From JBHJHP01 sp042219825 (GTDB taxonomy: Bacteria; Bacteroidota; Bacteroidia; Bacteroidales; UBA5342), in the NCBI RefSeq assembly GCF_042219825.1, contig NZ_JBHJHQ010000004.1:186001-250000 (forward strand): 64,000 bases of DNA, read 5' to 3'. Position numbers and translations under genes: made by a program. A model generated the notes under the pieces. It worked only from the letters and a program-made list of their open reading frames with translations. It had not been told where the DNA came from and ran no database searches. Positions 43,518-53,209 of the stretch are shown here, piece by piece (the first letter of the stretch is position 1; each line of letters starts with the position of its first letter).

Positions 43518-44360
43518 TCAGTTTTTTAAAAATTCCAGTATTTTAGTTGTTTGATCTATCAAAACATGACCTGTGTTTTTTAATACATGACATTGTATAT
43601 TGTCGACATGCTCTTTTAAGCGCGATGCTGCTTTTTCTGAATTGTAAAAACAGTCGTTTTCACCACCAATAAATAAAGTTGATGCTTTTATTTTGCCAAG
43701 TGATTCGTTTGTAAAAACCGGTAATGCACCTGTCCGTGGGGTAAAATACTTCTTAATTAATGCGGCAAATTCAAGAGCCTGACTATCAATTGTCAGGTTT
43801 CCATAAACCATTTTATTGAGTTGATTAAATCCCCAACTTCCTGTTAATGATGTAAGAATAATCCATAGAACAGATTTCAGTTTTATCTGCGTTACACCGG
43901 CAGTAGCCATTAATATCAGCTTATCTACCTTATCCGGATGATTAATCGCGTAATCCATAGCAATCCATCCTCCAAGAGAGCAACCGATTAATGAAACCTG
44001 GTTTAATCCCAGATTTTCGGTAATTGCAGAGATCCAGTTGGAATAATTCTCATCTTTGAAATCTGGTCTGTTTTCTGAGCTTTTTCCGCACTCGCCCGGT
44101 ATATCGACCGCGAATACATGAAATGTCTCAGATAATATTTTGGCATCATAAGCCCACATGGCCGAATTGGATCCCGTGCCGTGTAATAAAAGAATTGCCG
44201 GGTTCACTTTGTTACCGCTTTCTATAATATGTGTTTTTCCTAATTGTGTGTCAATGTAAAACTGTATGGACGGTTGAGTCCATTGTGACAACAGGGAATA
44301 ATAGTACTTTATAATCTGTTCTTTGCCCTCGTCTGTTTTGTAGATAGATGTCTTTGCCAT
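43518..44360 (-). CDS. Alpha/beta hydrolase
   Basis: About 280 residues. AILLLHGTGSNSAMW is the oxyanion HG motif, VSLIGCSLGGWIAMDYA holds the nucleophile Ser in GxSxG form, and LFIGGENDCF and GHVLIDQ carry the expected Asp and His. ATG at 44360 (MAKTSIYKTDEGKEQ) is chosen over 44393. The GKEQIIKYYYSLLSQW N-terminus is familiar from many Bacteroidota hydrolases of unknown substrate. It lies 60 bases after the Crp-like gene, which may control it. Confidence 0.87.
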   Translation of the reverse strand: MAKTSIYKTDEGKEQIIKYYYSLLSQWTQPSIQFYIDTQLGKTHIIESGNKVNPAILLLHGTGSNSAMWAYDAKILSETFHVFAVDIPGECGKSSENRPDFKDENYSNWISAITENLGLNQVSLIGCSLGGWIAMDYAINHPDKVDKLILMATAGVTQIKLKSVLWIILTSLTGSWGFNQLNKMVYGNLTIDSQALEFAALIKKYFTPRTGALPVFTNESLGKIKASTLFIGGENDCFYNSEKAASRLKEHVDNIQCHVLKNTGHVLIDQTTKILEFLKN

Positions 44361-44420
44361 TTTTATTAATTTTGATTTGGCAAAGTTCAGCAAGGCAAGC
44401 GGTATTTTTTTTGATCCAGG

Positions 44421-44987
44421 TCACAAAAATGAACTTCTTCTGATTCTACTTAATGTTTCCCTTGATACACCAATTACAGATGCAATATGTCCAATTTTAG
44501 CTCTTTTAATGATTTCGGGAGCAATTTCCCGCAGGTATTCGTACTTTCCTTTGGCATCTCTTTGATTCAGAGCTTTTGAATGCTTGTCAATATTAACAAA
44601 TTCACGTTCCATTAAGGTGCTTGTAAAAACTATAAATTGAGGATATCGGGAAAGTTTTTCACTATTGGTTTTTGTAATTCCTATGACTTCTGTATCCTCG
44701 CATGCCTGTAGAAATTCGTCAGACGGGGTATTTTGAGCATAACTTTGCAGGGATGTAAACGTTTCATTTTCAGTATGAATCCATGTTGTAATCTCCTTGC
44801 CATCACATAAATGGAATTTTCGTACCATTCCCTTTTTCAGGAACCAGATTTTGTTGCAACGTTGTCCGTTTTCAAGGATATATTGGTTTTTTCTGTAGAT
44901 CTCAATTTCTGCAAGGTCCTTCAGTGCCTGAATAGCCTCATCATTCAGTTTCACAAATTGTGTGATATAATCAATAAGTTTTTGCAT
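44421..44987 (-). CDS. Crp/Fnr family transcription regulator
   Basis: 188 residues. An N-terminal cyclic-nucleotide-binding-type barrel (about 20-115; YILENGQRCNKIWFLKKGMVRKF) and a C-terminal helix-turn-helix (AKIGHIASVIGVSRETLSRIRR). No Fnr-type cysteines at the N-terminus. In this Bacteroidota subgroup the effector is usually unknown. First gene of a minus-strand group with the hydrolase and the small hypothetical gene. Confidence 0.88.
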   Translation of the reverse strand: MQKLIDYITQFVKLNDEAIQALKDLAEIEIYRKNQYILENGQRCNKIWFLKKGMVRKFHLCDGKEITTWIHTENETFTSLQSYAQNTPSDEFLQACEDTEVIGITKTNSEKLSRYPQFIVFTSTLMEREFVNIDKHSKALNQRDAKGKYEYLREIAPEIIKRAKIGHIASVIGVSRETLSRIRRSSFL

Positions 44988-45134
44988 GTTTGAATCTCAA
45001 CCTTAGTTAGAATAATTATAAACCTTTCTTAATGCAATATCTACCTTTCCTGAGTTTATTTTAATAGTATGTATGTTCTGCATCATCTTTATGTATATGG
45101 GCAATAGATTAACAGGATTGCAAGATATCTTTTA

Positions 45135-46829
45135 TCAATATCCGGCAGCCTGTCCGTCTTTTCTGGATTCAGATGCACCATAATACACACCTTTTTCGGC
45201 ATCGTACATTATGGCCTGGTAACCGCCGTAAATGCCATCGTCAAAACCCACTTGATGTCCCATGCGCATCAGTTCCCTGATGACAACCTGTGAAAAACCG
45301 CTCTCCAACGTAATTTCTCCGGTATCTTCTGCTTTTATTCCTGTTGGTGTGGATGACCCGTTATGATTGATACGCGGTGCGTCGCCTGCTTCCTGGAGGT
45401 TCATTTTAAAGTCGATCAGGTTCATCACAATCTGCACATGTCCCTGGGGCTGAAAATCGCCACCCATAACACCAAAACTTATATAGGGTTTGCCGTCTTT
45501 GGTAATAAATGCCGGGATGATGGTGTGGAAAGGCCGTTTCCCGGGTTCATATACATTGGCATCCTCCGCGTTAAGACTGAAGAGTTCACCACGGTCCTGC
45601 AACATAAAACCCAGGCCGGGAGGTACCATGCCACTTCCCATACCGCGGTAGTTGCTTTGAATCATCGAGATCATATTACCATCCTTATCGGCCACCGTAA
45701 AATAAACTGTTTCGCCTTTGCTGATATCACCTGCATTGTATTTTCCAGCTCTGTGCAGATCAATTTCTTCTCTGCGTTTATCTGCATACGCTTTTGAAAT
45801 CAGGTAATCAACCGGAACATTTGCAAAATCCATATCTGCATAATATTTAGCGCGATCCTCGAATGCCAGTTTTTTCGCTTCTGTGAACAGGTGAATGTGA
45901 CGTGCTGATCCGTATTCTCTGGGAGAAAATTCATAACCTTCCAGAATATTAAGCATTTCAAGTGCCGTGATGCCCTGTCCGTTTGGCGGAAGTTCCCATA
46001 CATCATAACCACGGTAGTTGGTTGACACCGGTTCAACCCATTCCGAATGGTGTTTGGCCAGATCCTCAGCCGATAAAAATCCTCCCTGATCCTGAATGAA
46101 CCTCACCACAGTTTCAGCCACTTTCCCTTTGTAAAATCCATCGCGTCCTTTTGTTGCGATCAACCGGTAAGTGTTTGCCAAATATGGATTCTTAAATACA
46201 TCACCCTTCCCGGGCGCTTTCCCATTAATAGTATAGGTTTCTCCTACATTCGGAAAACCTTTTGAAATGTAGTAGGGAACGGATCTTTGAATGTAATAGC
46301 CGATTAGTTCGGTCACAGGAAAACCGTTTTCTGCATATTCGATAGCAGGTTGCAGGATTTCTTTCATTGATAGCTTTCCGAATTTTTCATGCAGCGTAAA
46401 CCATCCGTCCACACATCCCGGAACATTGACCGGTAAAGGACCCAGCGGCGGAATCTGCTTATATCCGTTTTCGGTGAAATATTTCAGGGTCAGCTTTTCC
46501 GGTGATCTTCCACTGCCGTTTAATCCGTACAGTTTTTGGGTTTTGGCATCCCAGACTATCGCAAATACATCACCTCCAATTCCGCTACCGGTTGGTTCCA
46601 TTAATCCTAAGGCGGCATTAACTGCAATAGCCGCATCTGCTGCTGTTCCTCCTTTTTTAAGAATGTCAAGTCCTATTTGAGTGGCCAAAGGATGGCTTGT
46701 AGCCACCATACCGTGCTGACCCAAAACTTCAGAACGGGTAGCAAAGGGCTTGCCTGTTACACGATCCTGTGCGGATAATGAAGTTAAAAGACACGCAAGC
46801 ATTGCAGACATTACTATTTTTCTGACCAT
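45135..46829 (-). CDS. ggt: Gamma-glutamyltransferase
   Basis: 564 residues. A signal peptide (to about 20, SLSA-QD) directs it out of the cytoplasm. GMVATSHPLATQIGLDILKKGGTAADAAIAV and EPTGSGIGGDVFAIV belong to the large subunit; the autocleavage site has Thr374 (KGETVYFTVADKDGN), which becomes the N-terminal nucleophile of the small subunit; SNYRGMGSGMVPPGLGFMLQDRG is the substrate pocket. It hydrolyses or transfers the gamma-glutamyl group of glutathione-like peptides. Divergent from the gene at 46958. Confidence 0.92.
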   Translation of the reverse strand: MVRKIVMSAMLACLLTSLSAQDRVTGKPFATRSEVLGQHGMVATSHPLATQIGLDILKKGGTAADAAIAVNAALGLMEPTGSGIGGDVFAIVWDAKTQKLYGLNGSGRSPEKLTLKYFTENGYKQIPPLGPLPVNVPGCVDGWFTLHEKFGKLSMKEILQPAIEYAENGFPVTELIGYYIQRSVPYYISKGFPNVGETYTINGKAPGKGDVFKNPYLANTYRLIATKGRDGFYKGKVAETVVRFIQDQGGFLSAEDLAKHHSEWVEPVSTNYRGYDVWELPPNGQGITALEMLNILEGYEFSPREYGSARHIHLFTEAKKLAFEDRAKYYADMDFANVPVDYLISKAYADKRREEIDLHRAGKYNAGDISKGETVYFTVADKDGNMISMIQSNYRGMGSGMVPPGLGFMLQDRGELFSLNAEDANVYEPGKRPFHTIIPAFITKDGKPYISFGVMGGDFQPQGHVQIVMNLIDFKMNLQEAGDAPRINHNGSSTPTGIKAEDTGEITLESGFSQVVIRELMRMGHQVGFDDGIYGGYQAIMYDAEKGVYYGASESRKDGQAAGY

Positions 46830-46867
46830 AATGTTCTGTTTTACGTCCTAAAGATAATAAGCTTTTA

Positions 46868-46941
46868 TTTGAATTCATGTGCAAACATCCGGCTATCTTT
46901 GTTGTTAATACATCAAACACCTGCAATTATTTTTACATTTG
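46868..46941 (+). promoter_or_regulatory. Two -7 boxes upstream of the gene at 46958
   Basis: TATCTTTG (46894-46901, with TTTG at 46868-46871 as -33) and TACATTTG (46934-46941). Both lie downstream of the alternative ATG at 46877, so the protein must begin at 46958. Confidence 0.6.
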
Positions 46942-46957
46942 TATAAATGCTGATATT

Positions 46958-48361
46958 ATGAAAACCCTTGGAATAAAAGAAAAGTCTGTTCATATCAACC
47001 TCGATTCAAATTACTATGGAACCATAGCTGAGATTGGTGGAGGACAGGAAACTGCACGTCATTTGTTTCAGGCCGGTGGTGCGTCAAATACTGTTGCCAA
47101 ATCTATTTCAGCATACGACAAACTGTTTAGCGATCATTTTTACAACGAAGGTAAGCCGGCACGTTATGTTGCTCAGGACCGTTTAAGAAAAATGGTGACG
47201 TATGAATATAATGAGCTTATAAAAATACTTGATAAAAAGAACGATCAGAAATTTTTTGCCTTTGCCGATACTGTTGAAACACTGAATTACCATAAAACAA
47301 ATAATGGTCACGGTTGGCTGGGAATAGCAGTTGAAGGTACACAACGGTATGAGCCAAACCATATATATATTCACGTAAAACTACTTGAAAACGATACCCT
47401 TTTGCAACAGTATACACTTGGAACGCTGGGCGTGAATTTGATCTATGGTGGATTGTTTTTGTGGGAGGATCCACGAAAAATTTTACAGGGACTCCTTGAT
47501 AATCTGGATAGTGACAGGGTGGAGGTGGATTATGTGTATGTGGAAGGTCCCGATATGGATTGGGTAGATAACCGATTGCTAAATCTTATGCTGGTTCGTA
47601 CCAATATGACACCAGCCATTATGTTTGACAAGGATGGACAGGTGCAGCAACCGGGGGATATGTTATACCGGAAAAATGCCCTTGTTTTCAGAGGCTATTT
47701 CAGGCCGATCAATAAGCTTGGGATGGATTTCATTCAGGATAGCATGGAAATCTTTGAACATGACGAAGATTACAAGCCTGATAATACCATTTCGTTCTGC
47801 GAGATTTCGCTGAATTATCTGATACAGGATGCTAATCTGGATGAGAAGGACTTTCTGCACAGAGTTGATCTGCTCAATATAATGGGGCAAAGTGTAATGG
47901 TTTCCAAGTTTAACCGCTTTTTTCAGTTGGTAGATTATTTCGGACAATTTAAGATGATCAAACTTAGAATTGTTGTTGGATTGCCAACGTTTGAAAAAAT
48001 TATTGACAGTACTTATTATAACGACCTTCGGGGCGGTTTACTTGAAGCTATGGGAGCCCTTTTCCAGGAGAATGTAAAAATGTATTTGTATCCTTCTCTT
48101 GATCATGAAACAGGGGAGGTTATTTATCCTGAAGATATCAGGTTTTCCGAAGAGAATGGTCTGTTATGGCAGTATTTGAATGCAACCAGAAAAATATTAA
48201 TTCTGAGAGATATTTCACCTGAGCATCTTGGGATTACCACAGAACATGTTACGCAGTTGATAGAAACCGGTGATGAGAAATTATGTGAATACATTCCTGA
48301 AGAGGTGATGGATCATATCGCCAAACACCATCTGTTTGGTTACAAAGGAAAGCAATGTTAG
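46958..48361 (+). CDS. Conserved cytoplasmic protein of unknown function
   Basis: 467 residues, no signal or membrane helix. INLDSNYYGTIAEIGGGQETARHLFQAGGASNTVAKSISAYDK is a highly regular N-terminal motif I associate with a widespread bacterial family that databases have labelled inconsistently (TonB receptor, nicotinate-nucleotide adenylyltransferase); neither label is supported by what is visible. Further conserved-looking segments: GWLGIAVEGTQRYEPNHIYIHVKLLE, LGTLGVNLIYG, DNRLLNLMLVR. It converges with the YkgJ-like gene, overlapping by four bases. Confidence 0.75.
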   Translation: MKTLGIKEKSVHINLDSNYYGTIAEIGGGQETARHLFQAGGASNTVAKSISAYDKLFSDHFYNEGKPARYVAQDRLRKMVTYEYNELIKILDKKNDQKFFAFADTVETLNYHKTNNGHGWLGIAVEGTQRYEPNHIYIHVKLLENDTLLQQYTLGTLGVNLIYGGLFLWEDPRKILQGLLDNLDSDRVEVDYVYVEGPDMDWVDNRLLNLMLVRTNMTPAIMFDKDGQVQQPGDMLYRKNALVFRGYFRPINKLGMDFIQDSMEIFEHDEDYKPDNTISFCEISLNYLIQDANLDEKDFLHRVDLLNIMGQSVMVSKFNRFFQLVDYFGQFKMIKLRIVVGLPTFEKIIDSTYYNDLRGGLLEAMGALFQENVKMYLYPSLDHETGEVIYPEDIRFSEENGLLWQYLNATRKILILRDISPEHLGITTEHVTQLIETGDEKLCEYIPEEVMDHIAKHHLFGYKGKQC

Positions 48362-48624
48362 GATTGCCTGCAGGATGCTTCCAATTCACTGAGAATCGTT
48401 AATGCTTCTTCTCTGCTGTGACCGCAAACCAGCTCTTCTGCCATAAATCCGGCACATACTTTGGGCCTTTCGGGACTGGTAAATATTCCGCATCTGAAAT
48501 CATTCGTGAGATGGATACACTGTTCTCCGGCTTTTTTCCCGTTTGGCATTCCCGGTATGGGAGACGATATGGATGGAGCTATACAACATGCTCCGCAGTT
48601 TTCCCTACATTTCATGAAGCGCAA
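48358..48624 (-). CDS. YkgJ-type cysteine-cluster protein
   Basis: 88 residues with CRENCGACCIAPSI, CIHL, RCGIF and PKVCAGF, the ordered cysteines of the YkgJ zinc/iron-chelating family. Start could be 48615. Binds a metal or Fe-S centre; function not known. Confidence 0.85.
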   Translation of the reverse strand: MRFMKCRENCGACCIAPSISSPIPGMPNGKKAGEQCIHLTNDFRCGIFTSPERPKVCAGFMAEELVCGHSREEALTILSELEASCRQS

Positions 48625-48705
48625 AAATAATGCAAAATATCAAATGATGGATGCAATTTAGTCAACGGGAGAATATATTAAATCTTTGAGCTACTCACCC
48701 GGTGA

Positions 48706-49983
48706 CTAATTGAGATACTCCAGAGCATCTGCAATTAAAAAAATACTTCCGGTAATAACAATAACATCATCAGGTCGGGCCGCTTTTCGGGCCGCATCTA
48801 TGGCTTGGTCAACTTTCGGATATGAGTTCCCGTTTAAGGCATATCTGCGGGCGTGGTTCTGAAGATCAGTTTCAGGCATTGCCCTTTCAACCTGTGCCCG
48901 TGTAAAATAATATCTGGCTTTTTGTGGCAACAGAGGTAATATGGCATCCGGGTCCTTGTCGTTAACCATACCAGTTATAATATGTATTTGCTTTGATCCA
49001 AACATTTTCAACTGTTCTACCATTTCCCTGATGCCGGCTTCGTTGTGGCTGGTCTCGCAGATGATATCAGGTGACTCACTGATCACATCCCATCTGCCTT
49101 TCAGGCCTGTAATCGATTTTACAGCAGTAAGGGCATTCGCAATAAGATCATCATTCAGATAATATTCAGATTTTAATACATCAAGTGCTGCCAATGCTGT
49201 GGTCAGGTTTTTGCGTTGGTAACTTCCTGTTAAATCTGTTTTGTAAGTTTTTTCTCCAACTTTAACTGTCTGAGAAAATGTTTCCCTTAGCAGGATATCA
49301 GATTTGTATCGCTGGTCAGCGAAAGTTATGGTTGAACCGGATTCGAGTGCTTTGCTTTTAAAAACAGGCTCCGTTTCTTTTTGAGTTTCTCCTATTACGA
49401 CAGGAATTCCGGGTTTTATGATGCCAGCTTTCTCACCTGCAATGGCTTCCAGCGTTGATCCCAAGAACTGGGTATGATCGTATCCAATATTGGTGATCAC
49501 CGAAACCAAAGGTGAAATTATATTCGTGGAATCCAGCCGTCCGCCCATGCCCGTTTCAATAATGGCAATATCTACGCCTTCATCCTTAAAAACTTCGAAT
49601 GCCATAGCAACTGTCATTTCGAAAAAGGAGGGCTGAATGTTTTCGAAAAGTGCTTTGTGTTCTGCTACAAAGTCAATGACAGATTCCTTGCTAACCGGTT
49701 CCCCGTTAATTTTTATGCGTTCTCTGAAATCAAACAGGTGAGGAGAGGTATATAATCCGGTTTTAAAACCGTGCAACTGAAATACAGCTGCCAAAATATG
49801 AGAAACCGTTCCTTTGCCGTTTGTTCCGGCTACATGAACTGTTTTAAATTCACGATGCGGATGATCAAAATATGCATCCAGTGCATGAGTATTGTTAAGA
49901 TTAGCTTTATAGGCTGCTTTTCCAACACGTTGGTACATCGGGAGGCTGCTGAATAAATATTGAAGTGTTTCTTCGTAGTTCAT
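48706..49983 (-). CDS. folC: Folylpolyglutamate synthase / dihydrofolate synthase
   Basis: 425 residues of the Mur-ligase-like fold. KTVHVAGTNGKGTVSHILA is the P-loop, KTGLYTSPHLFDFRERIKING the folate-binding loop, AIIETGMGGRLDSTNII, NIGYDHTQFLGSTLEAIAGEKAGIIKPGIPVV and SHNEAGI further marks. It adds glutamate to dihydropteroate and folates. Monocistronic, divergent from the PhoH gene. Confidence 0.94.
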   Translation of the reverse strand: MNYEETLQYLFSSLPMYQRVGKAAYKANLNNTHALDAYFDHPHREFKTVHVAGTNGKGTVSHILAAVFQLHGFKTGLYTSPHLFDFRERIKINGEPVSKESVIDFVAEHKALFENIQPSFFEMTVAMAFEVFKDEGVDIAIIETGMGGRLDSTNIISPLVSVITNIGYDHTQFLGSTLEAIAGEKAGIIKPGIPVVIGETQKETEPVFKSKALESGSTITFADQRYKSDILLRETFSQTVKVGEKTYKTDLTGSYQRKNLTTALAALDVLKSEYYLNDDLIANALTAVKSITGLKGRWDVISESPDIICETSHNEAGIREMVEQLKMFGSKQIHIITGMVNDKDPDAILPLLPQKARYYFTRAQVERAMPETDLQNHARRYALNGNSYPKVDQAIDAARKAARPDDVIVITGSIFLIADALEYLN

Positions 49984-50141
49984 TTATTGTTGATAAAATA
50001 ACCCGCCGTTTTAAGTTTTGATTTCCAGCTTTTAACCTAATTTATGCTGAGCGAACCAGATGTAAAATTGGGGATAAAAAACGGGGTAAAAAATTCGGGT
50101 TCGATATTTTTTTATCTTTAAACCATTACAATATTATACAT

Positions 50142-51470
50142 ATGCCTAAAGTAAAAAAATCTTTTGTTCTGGACACTAACGTTATTCTGCACGATTTTGA
50201 GTGCATCTATCAGTTTCAGGAAAATGACATTTACCTGCCAATACATGTACTGGAGGAGCTGGATAAATTTAAGAAGGGTAACGACCAGATAAATTTTAAC
50301 GCGAGGGAATTTACACGAGAGTTGGATAAAATTGCAGGAGACGAACTTTTCACTAAGGGCGTCAGCCTCGGAAGGGGTAAGGGACGTTTGTTTGTGGTTG
50401 CCGGTAAGCCTTTCCCTGAATCCATGCAGGAATCATTTTTTGAAATGACGCCTGATCACCGGATCATTGCCATTGCAGACTGGATAAAAAACAATAATCC
50501 AAAACAACCAACCATTTTTGTTTCCAAGGATATCAACCTGCGATTGAAGGCTAAGTCTATTGGCGTTATGGCTCAGGATTACAGGACCGATAAGGTTAAG
50601 GATCCGGAGGTTATTCATAAGCAGATTAAAATTCATGAAGGCTATGACAGCGACCTGATTGCTAAGCTGTACAAAGAACATGAGGGCATGCCACTGGAGG
50701 AATTCAATTTTAAGGAGAAGGTAACACCCAACGACTGTTTCATCCTTAAAAATCATTCAAGCAGTGTTCTGGCTCGTTATGATGCATTTAGTGGTCATAT
50801 AAAAAAGGTGATGAAGGAGAAATGTTTCGGTATTGAAGCACGAAATGCGGAACAAGCCTTTTCTCTGGATGTGTTGATGAATCAGGATATTAAACTGGTG
50901 GCGCTTACCGGTCGTGCCGGAACAGGAAAAACGTTGCTGGCGTTAGCCGCTGCCCTGGCACAACATCAAAGTTATAACCAGATTTTGCTGGCCAGACCAA
51001 TAGTTCCGCTGGCTAACCGCGATCTTGGATTTTTACCCGGGGACGAGAAACAAAAAATTATGCCTTACATGCAGCCGCTGTTCGATAACCTGAATGTGAT
51101 AAAACATCAGTTTACTCCGGCTTCAAAAGAGGTGAAGGAAATAGAGATTTTATCAGAAGAGGAAAGATTAATGATTACCCCGCTGGCTTATATTCGCGGA
51201 CGCAGCCTTTCTGATACATTTTTTATTATTGACGAGGCTCAAAACCTTACACCACACGAAGTAAAGACTATCATTACACGTGCAGGTGAAGGTACAAAGA
51301 TGATATTTACAGGTGATATTCAACAGATAGATTCTCCCTACCTGGATGAACATTCCAACGGACTGGCGTATCTCGCAGACAGGATGAAAGGACAGGATCT
51401 GTTTGCACACATTAACCTGGTGAAGGGCGAACGTTCGTACTTATCGGAATTAGCCAGTATGTTACTTTAA
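50142..51470 (+). CDS. PIN-PhoH fusion ATPase (PhoH2-like)
   Basis: 442 residues. Residues 5-140 form a PIN RNase domain (KSFVLDTNVILHD, EELDKFK, DHRIIAIADW, VSKDINLRLKAKSIG with acidic site residues). The C-terminal half (from about 245) is a PhoH ATPase: VALTGRAGTGKTLLALAAAL (Walker A), RPIVPLANRDLGFLPGDEKQK, FFIIDEAQNLTPHEVKTIITRAGEGTKMIFTGDIQQID. PhoH2-type proteins are ATP-dependent RNA-unwinding ribonucleases. Confidence 0.93.
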   Translation: MPKVKKSFVLDTNVILHDFECIYQFQENDIYLPIHVLEELDKFKKGNDQINFNAREFTRELDKIAGDELFTKGVSLGRGKGRLFVVAGKPFPESMQESFFEMTPDHRIIAIADWIKNNNPKQPTIFVSKDINLRLKAKSIGVMAQDYRTDKVKDPEVIHKQIKIHEGYDSDLIAKLYKEHEGMPLEEFNFKEKVTPNDCFILKNHSSSVLARYDAFSGHIKKVMKEKCFGIEARNAEQAFSLDVLMNQDIKLVALTGRAGTGKTLLALAAALAQHQSYNQILLARPIVPLANRDLGFLPGDEKQKIMPYMQPLFDNLNVIKHQFTPASKEVKEIEILSEEERLMITPLAYIRGRSLSDTFFIIDEAQNLTPHEVKTIITRAGEGTKMIFTGDIQQIDSPYLDEHSNGLAYLADRMKGQDLFAHINLVKGERSYLSELASMLL

Positions 51471-51502
51471 TTAAGGCTCTTTAGTTTCAATTTTTCTATA
51501 AT

Positions 51503-51533
51503 GGGGAGGTTTTACGGCTTCCCTTTTATTTTT
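51503..51533 (+). terminator. Weak terminator after the PIN-PhoH gene
   Basis: GGGGAG (51503-51508) can pair with CTTCCC (51518-51523) and a T-rich tract follows. Confidence 0.5.
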
Positions 51534-51558
51534 CTAAAACAGATCAGGATTGTAGTGT

Positions 51559-51587
51559 TAAATTTGATCCTTTCTTTTGTAAATTTG
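51559..51587 (+). promoter_or_regulatory. Tandem TAAATTTG -7 boxes for the subtilase gene
   Basis: TAAATTTG occurs twice, at 51559-51566 and 51580-51587, just ahead of the ATG at 51605. Confidence 0.5.
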
Positions 51588-51604
51588 TTGTGTAACTAAG
51601 TATT

Positions 51605-53209
51605 ATGTTAAAACACCTGCTGATTATACTGTTCTTTTTAAGCCTGACCCTGAATTCTCAGGGACAGAATAAGAAATATCTTGTCTGGTTGCATGATAAA
51701 AACGGAACAGAATATTCCCTGGAACATCCCGAAAAGTATCTCTCTCAAAGATCTTTACAGCGCAGGTTGAACCAGAATGTTAGGATCGATTCGCTGGATA
51801 TACCTGTATTAAGTAATTATGTGAATATTATAAGGAGCCTGGGGGTGGATATTCGCTGTACGAGCCGTTGGTTGAATACTGTAACCGTTATGACAGACGA
51901 TACCCTCATAATTAAACAAATTCGGCAATTATCTTTTGTTGATTCGGTAAACCTGACGTGGATTGAACCGCAATTGAAATCCGCTAAAATGAAATTTGAA
52001 ACCCTGAATCCTGCAACATTTGATTATGGTGCGTCACTGGATCAGATAGCCATGCATAACGGGCAGGAAATGCATGGCATGGGTTTTACAGGAAAGGGAA
52101 AATGGATTGCAGTGCTTGATGCAGGCTTTTATCACGTGAATGAACTTCCCGCCTATGATTCTTTGTGGATGAATAATCAGATATTACTCACAAAGGATTT
52201 TGTTAATCCGGGCGGGAATATTTTTGAAACACATTCGCATGGAATGGCTGTGTTAAGCATAATGGGTGGAAATATTCCCGGATACCTTATTGGAACAGCA
52301 CCTGGTGCGTGTTATATGTTGATTCACACAGAAGATGCTGCTTCTGAATATCCAGTTGAGATGGATTACTGGATTGCAGGAGCTGAGTTTGCTGACAGTG
52401 TTGGCGCTGATATTATTAATTCATCCCTGGGGTATTCTGAATTCGATGATCCTTCTATGAATTATACACAAAATGACCTTAACGGAAAAAATATCAGGGT
52501 TACGCGTGGTGCTGATATTGCAGTTTCTAAAGGTATCTTAGTGGTTAATAGTGCCGGAAATGAAGGGAATAAGGTTTGGAAATCAATTATTGGTCCTGCT
52601 GATGGGAAAAAGGTGTTGGCTGTGGGGTCTGTAAATAAAGACAGTACATACACATATTTCAGTTCGCGTGGACCGACTGCGGATGGCAGAATAAAACCAG
52701 ATGTTGCAGCCAATGGTTATCATACAGTTGTTCAGCTTACGAACGGAACGGTCGGAACCGGCAATGGAACCTCTTTTTCTTCTCCGGTAATGGCTGGTAT
52801 GAGTGCTTGTTTGTGGCAGGCATTCCCGCGCAAAACAGCACTTCAGATCAGGGACCTTATCATATCTTTCAGCAACAGATATACCTTTCCCAATGACAGT
52901 GTAGGGGATGGTATTCCCAATATATACCAGGCATGGCTTGAGGAATCGAAAAAGGAAACCGAACGGTTTAGCATTATTAAAGTGTATCCCAATCCGGCTG
53001 TTAAATCGATTTTTGTGGAAACACCTCCGGGGGAAACACTTTCTGTTCTGACTTTATATTCCATGGAAGGCAGAGTTATGGAGGTACGTAGTTTAAATAA
53101 CGAATTTATACAGAAAATATATTTCCCTGAAGGCATTGCACCCGGAATGTACGTCTTAAAAATTGTAACAAATAAGCGGACCGTAAGTCAAAAAATAAGC
53201 GTATTGTAA
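51605..53209 (+). CDS. Secreted S8 subtilisin-like protease with T9SS sorting domain
   Basis: 534 residues. Signal to about 20, propeptide-like segment to about 135, then the peptidase: catalytic Asp172 (AVLDAGF), His212 (ETHSHGMAV) and Ser390 (GNGTSFSSPVMAG), with oxyanion region VVNSAGNEGN. The last 80 residues are a T9SS type A domain (IKVYPNPAVKSIF ... GIAPGMYVLKIVTNKRTVSQKISVL). It is exported across the outer membrane. Its stop overlaps the xseA start by one base (TAATG). Confidence 0.92.
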   Translation: MLKHLLIILFFLSLTLNSQGQNKKYLVWLHDKNGTEYSLEHPEKYLSQRSLQRRLNQNVRIDSLDIPVLSNYVNIIRSLGVDIRCTSRWLNTVTVMTDDTLIIKQIRQLSFVDSVNLTWIEPQLKSAKMKFETLNPATFDYGASLDQIAMHNGQEMHGMGFTGKGKWIAVLDAGFYHVNELPAYDSLWMNNQILLTKDFVNPGGNIFETHSHGMAVLSIMGGNIPGYLIGTAPGACYMLIHTEDAASEYPVEMDYWIAGAEFADSVGADIINSSLGYSEFDDPSMNYTQNDLNGKNIRVTRGADIAVSKGILVVNSAGNEGNKVWKSIIGPADGKKVLAVGSVNKDSTYTYFSSRGPTADGRIKPDVAANGYHTVVQLTNGTVGTGNGTSFSSPVMAGMSACLWQAFPRKTALQIRDLIISFSNRYTFPNDSVGDGIPNIYQAWLEESKKETERFSIIKVYPNPAVKSIFVETPPGETLSVLTLYSMEGRVMEVRSLNNEFIQKIYFPEGIAPGMYVLKIVTNKRTVSQKISVL

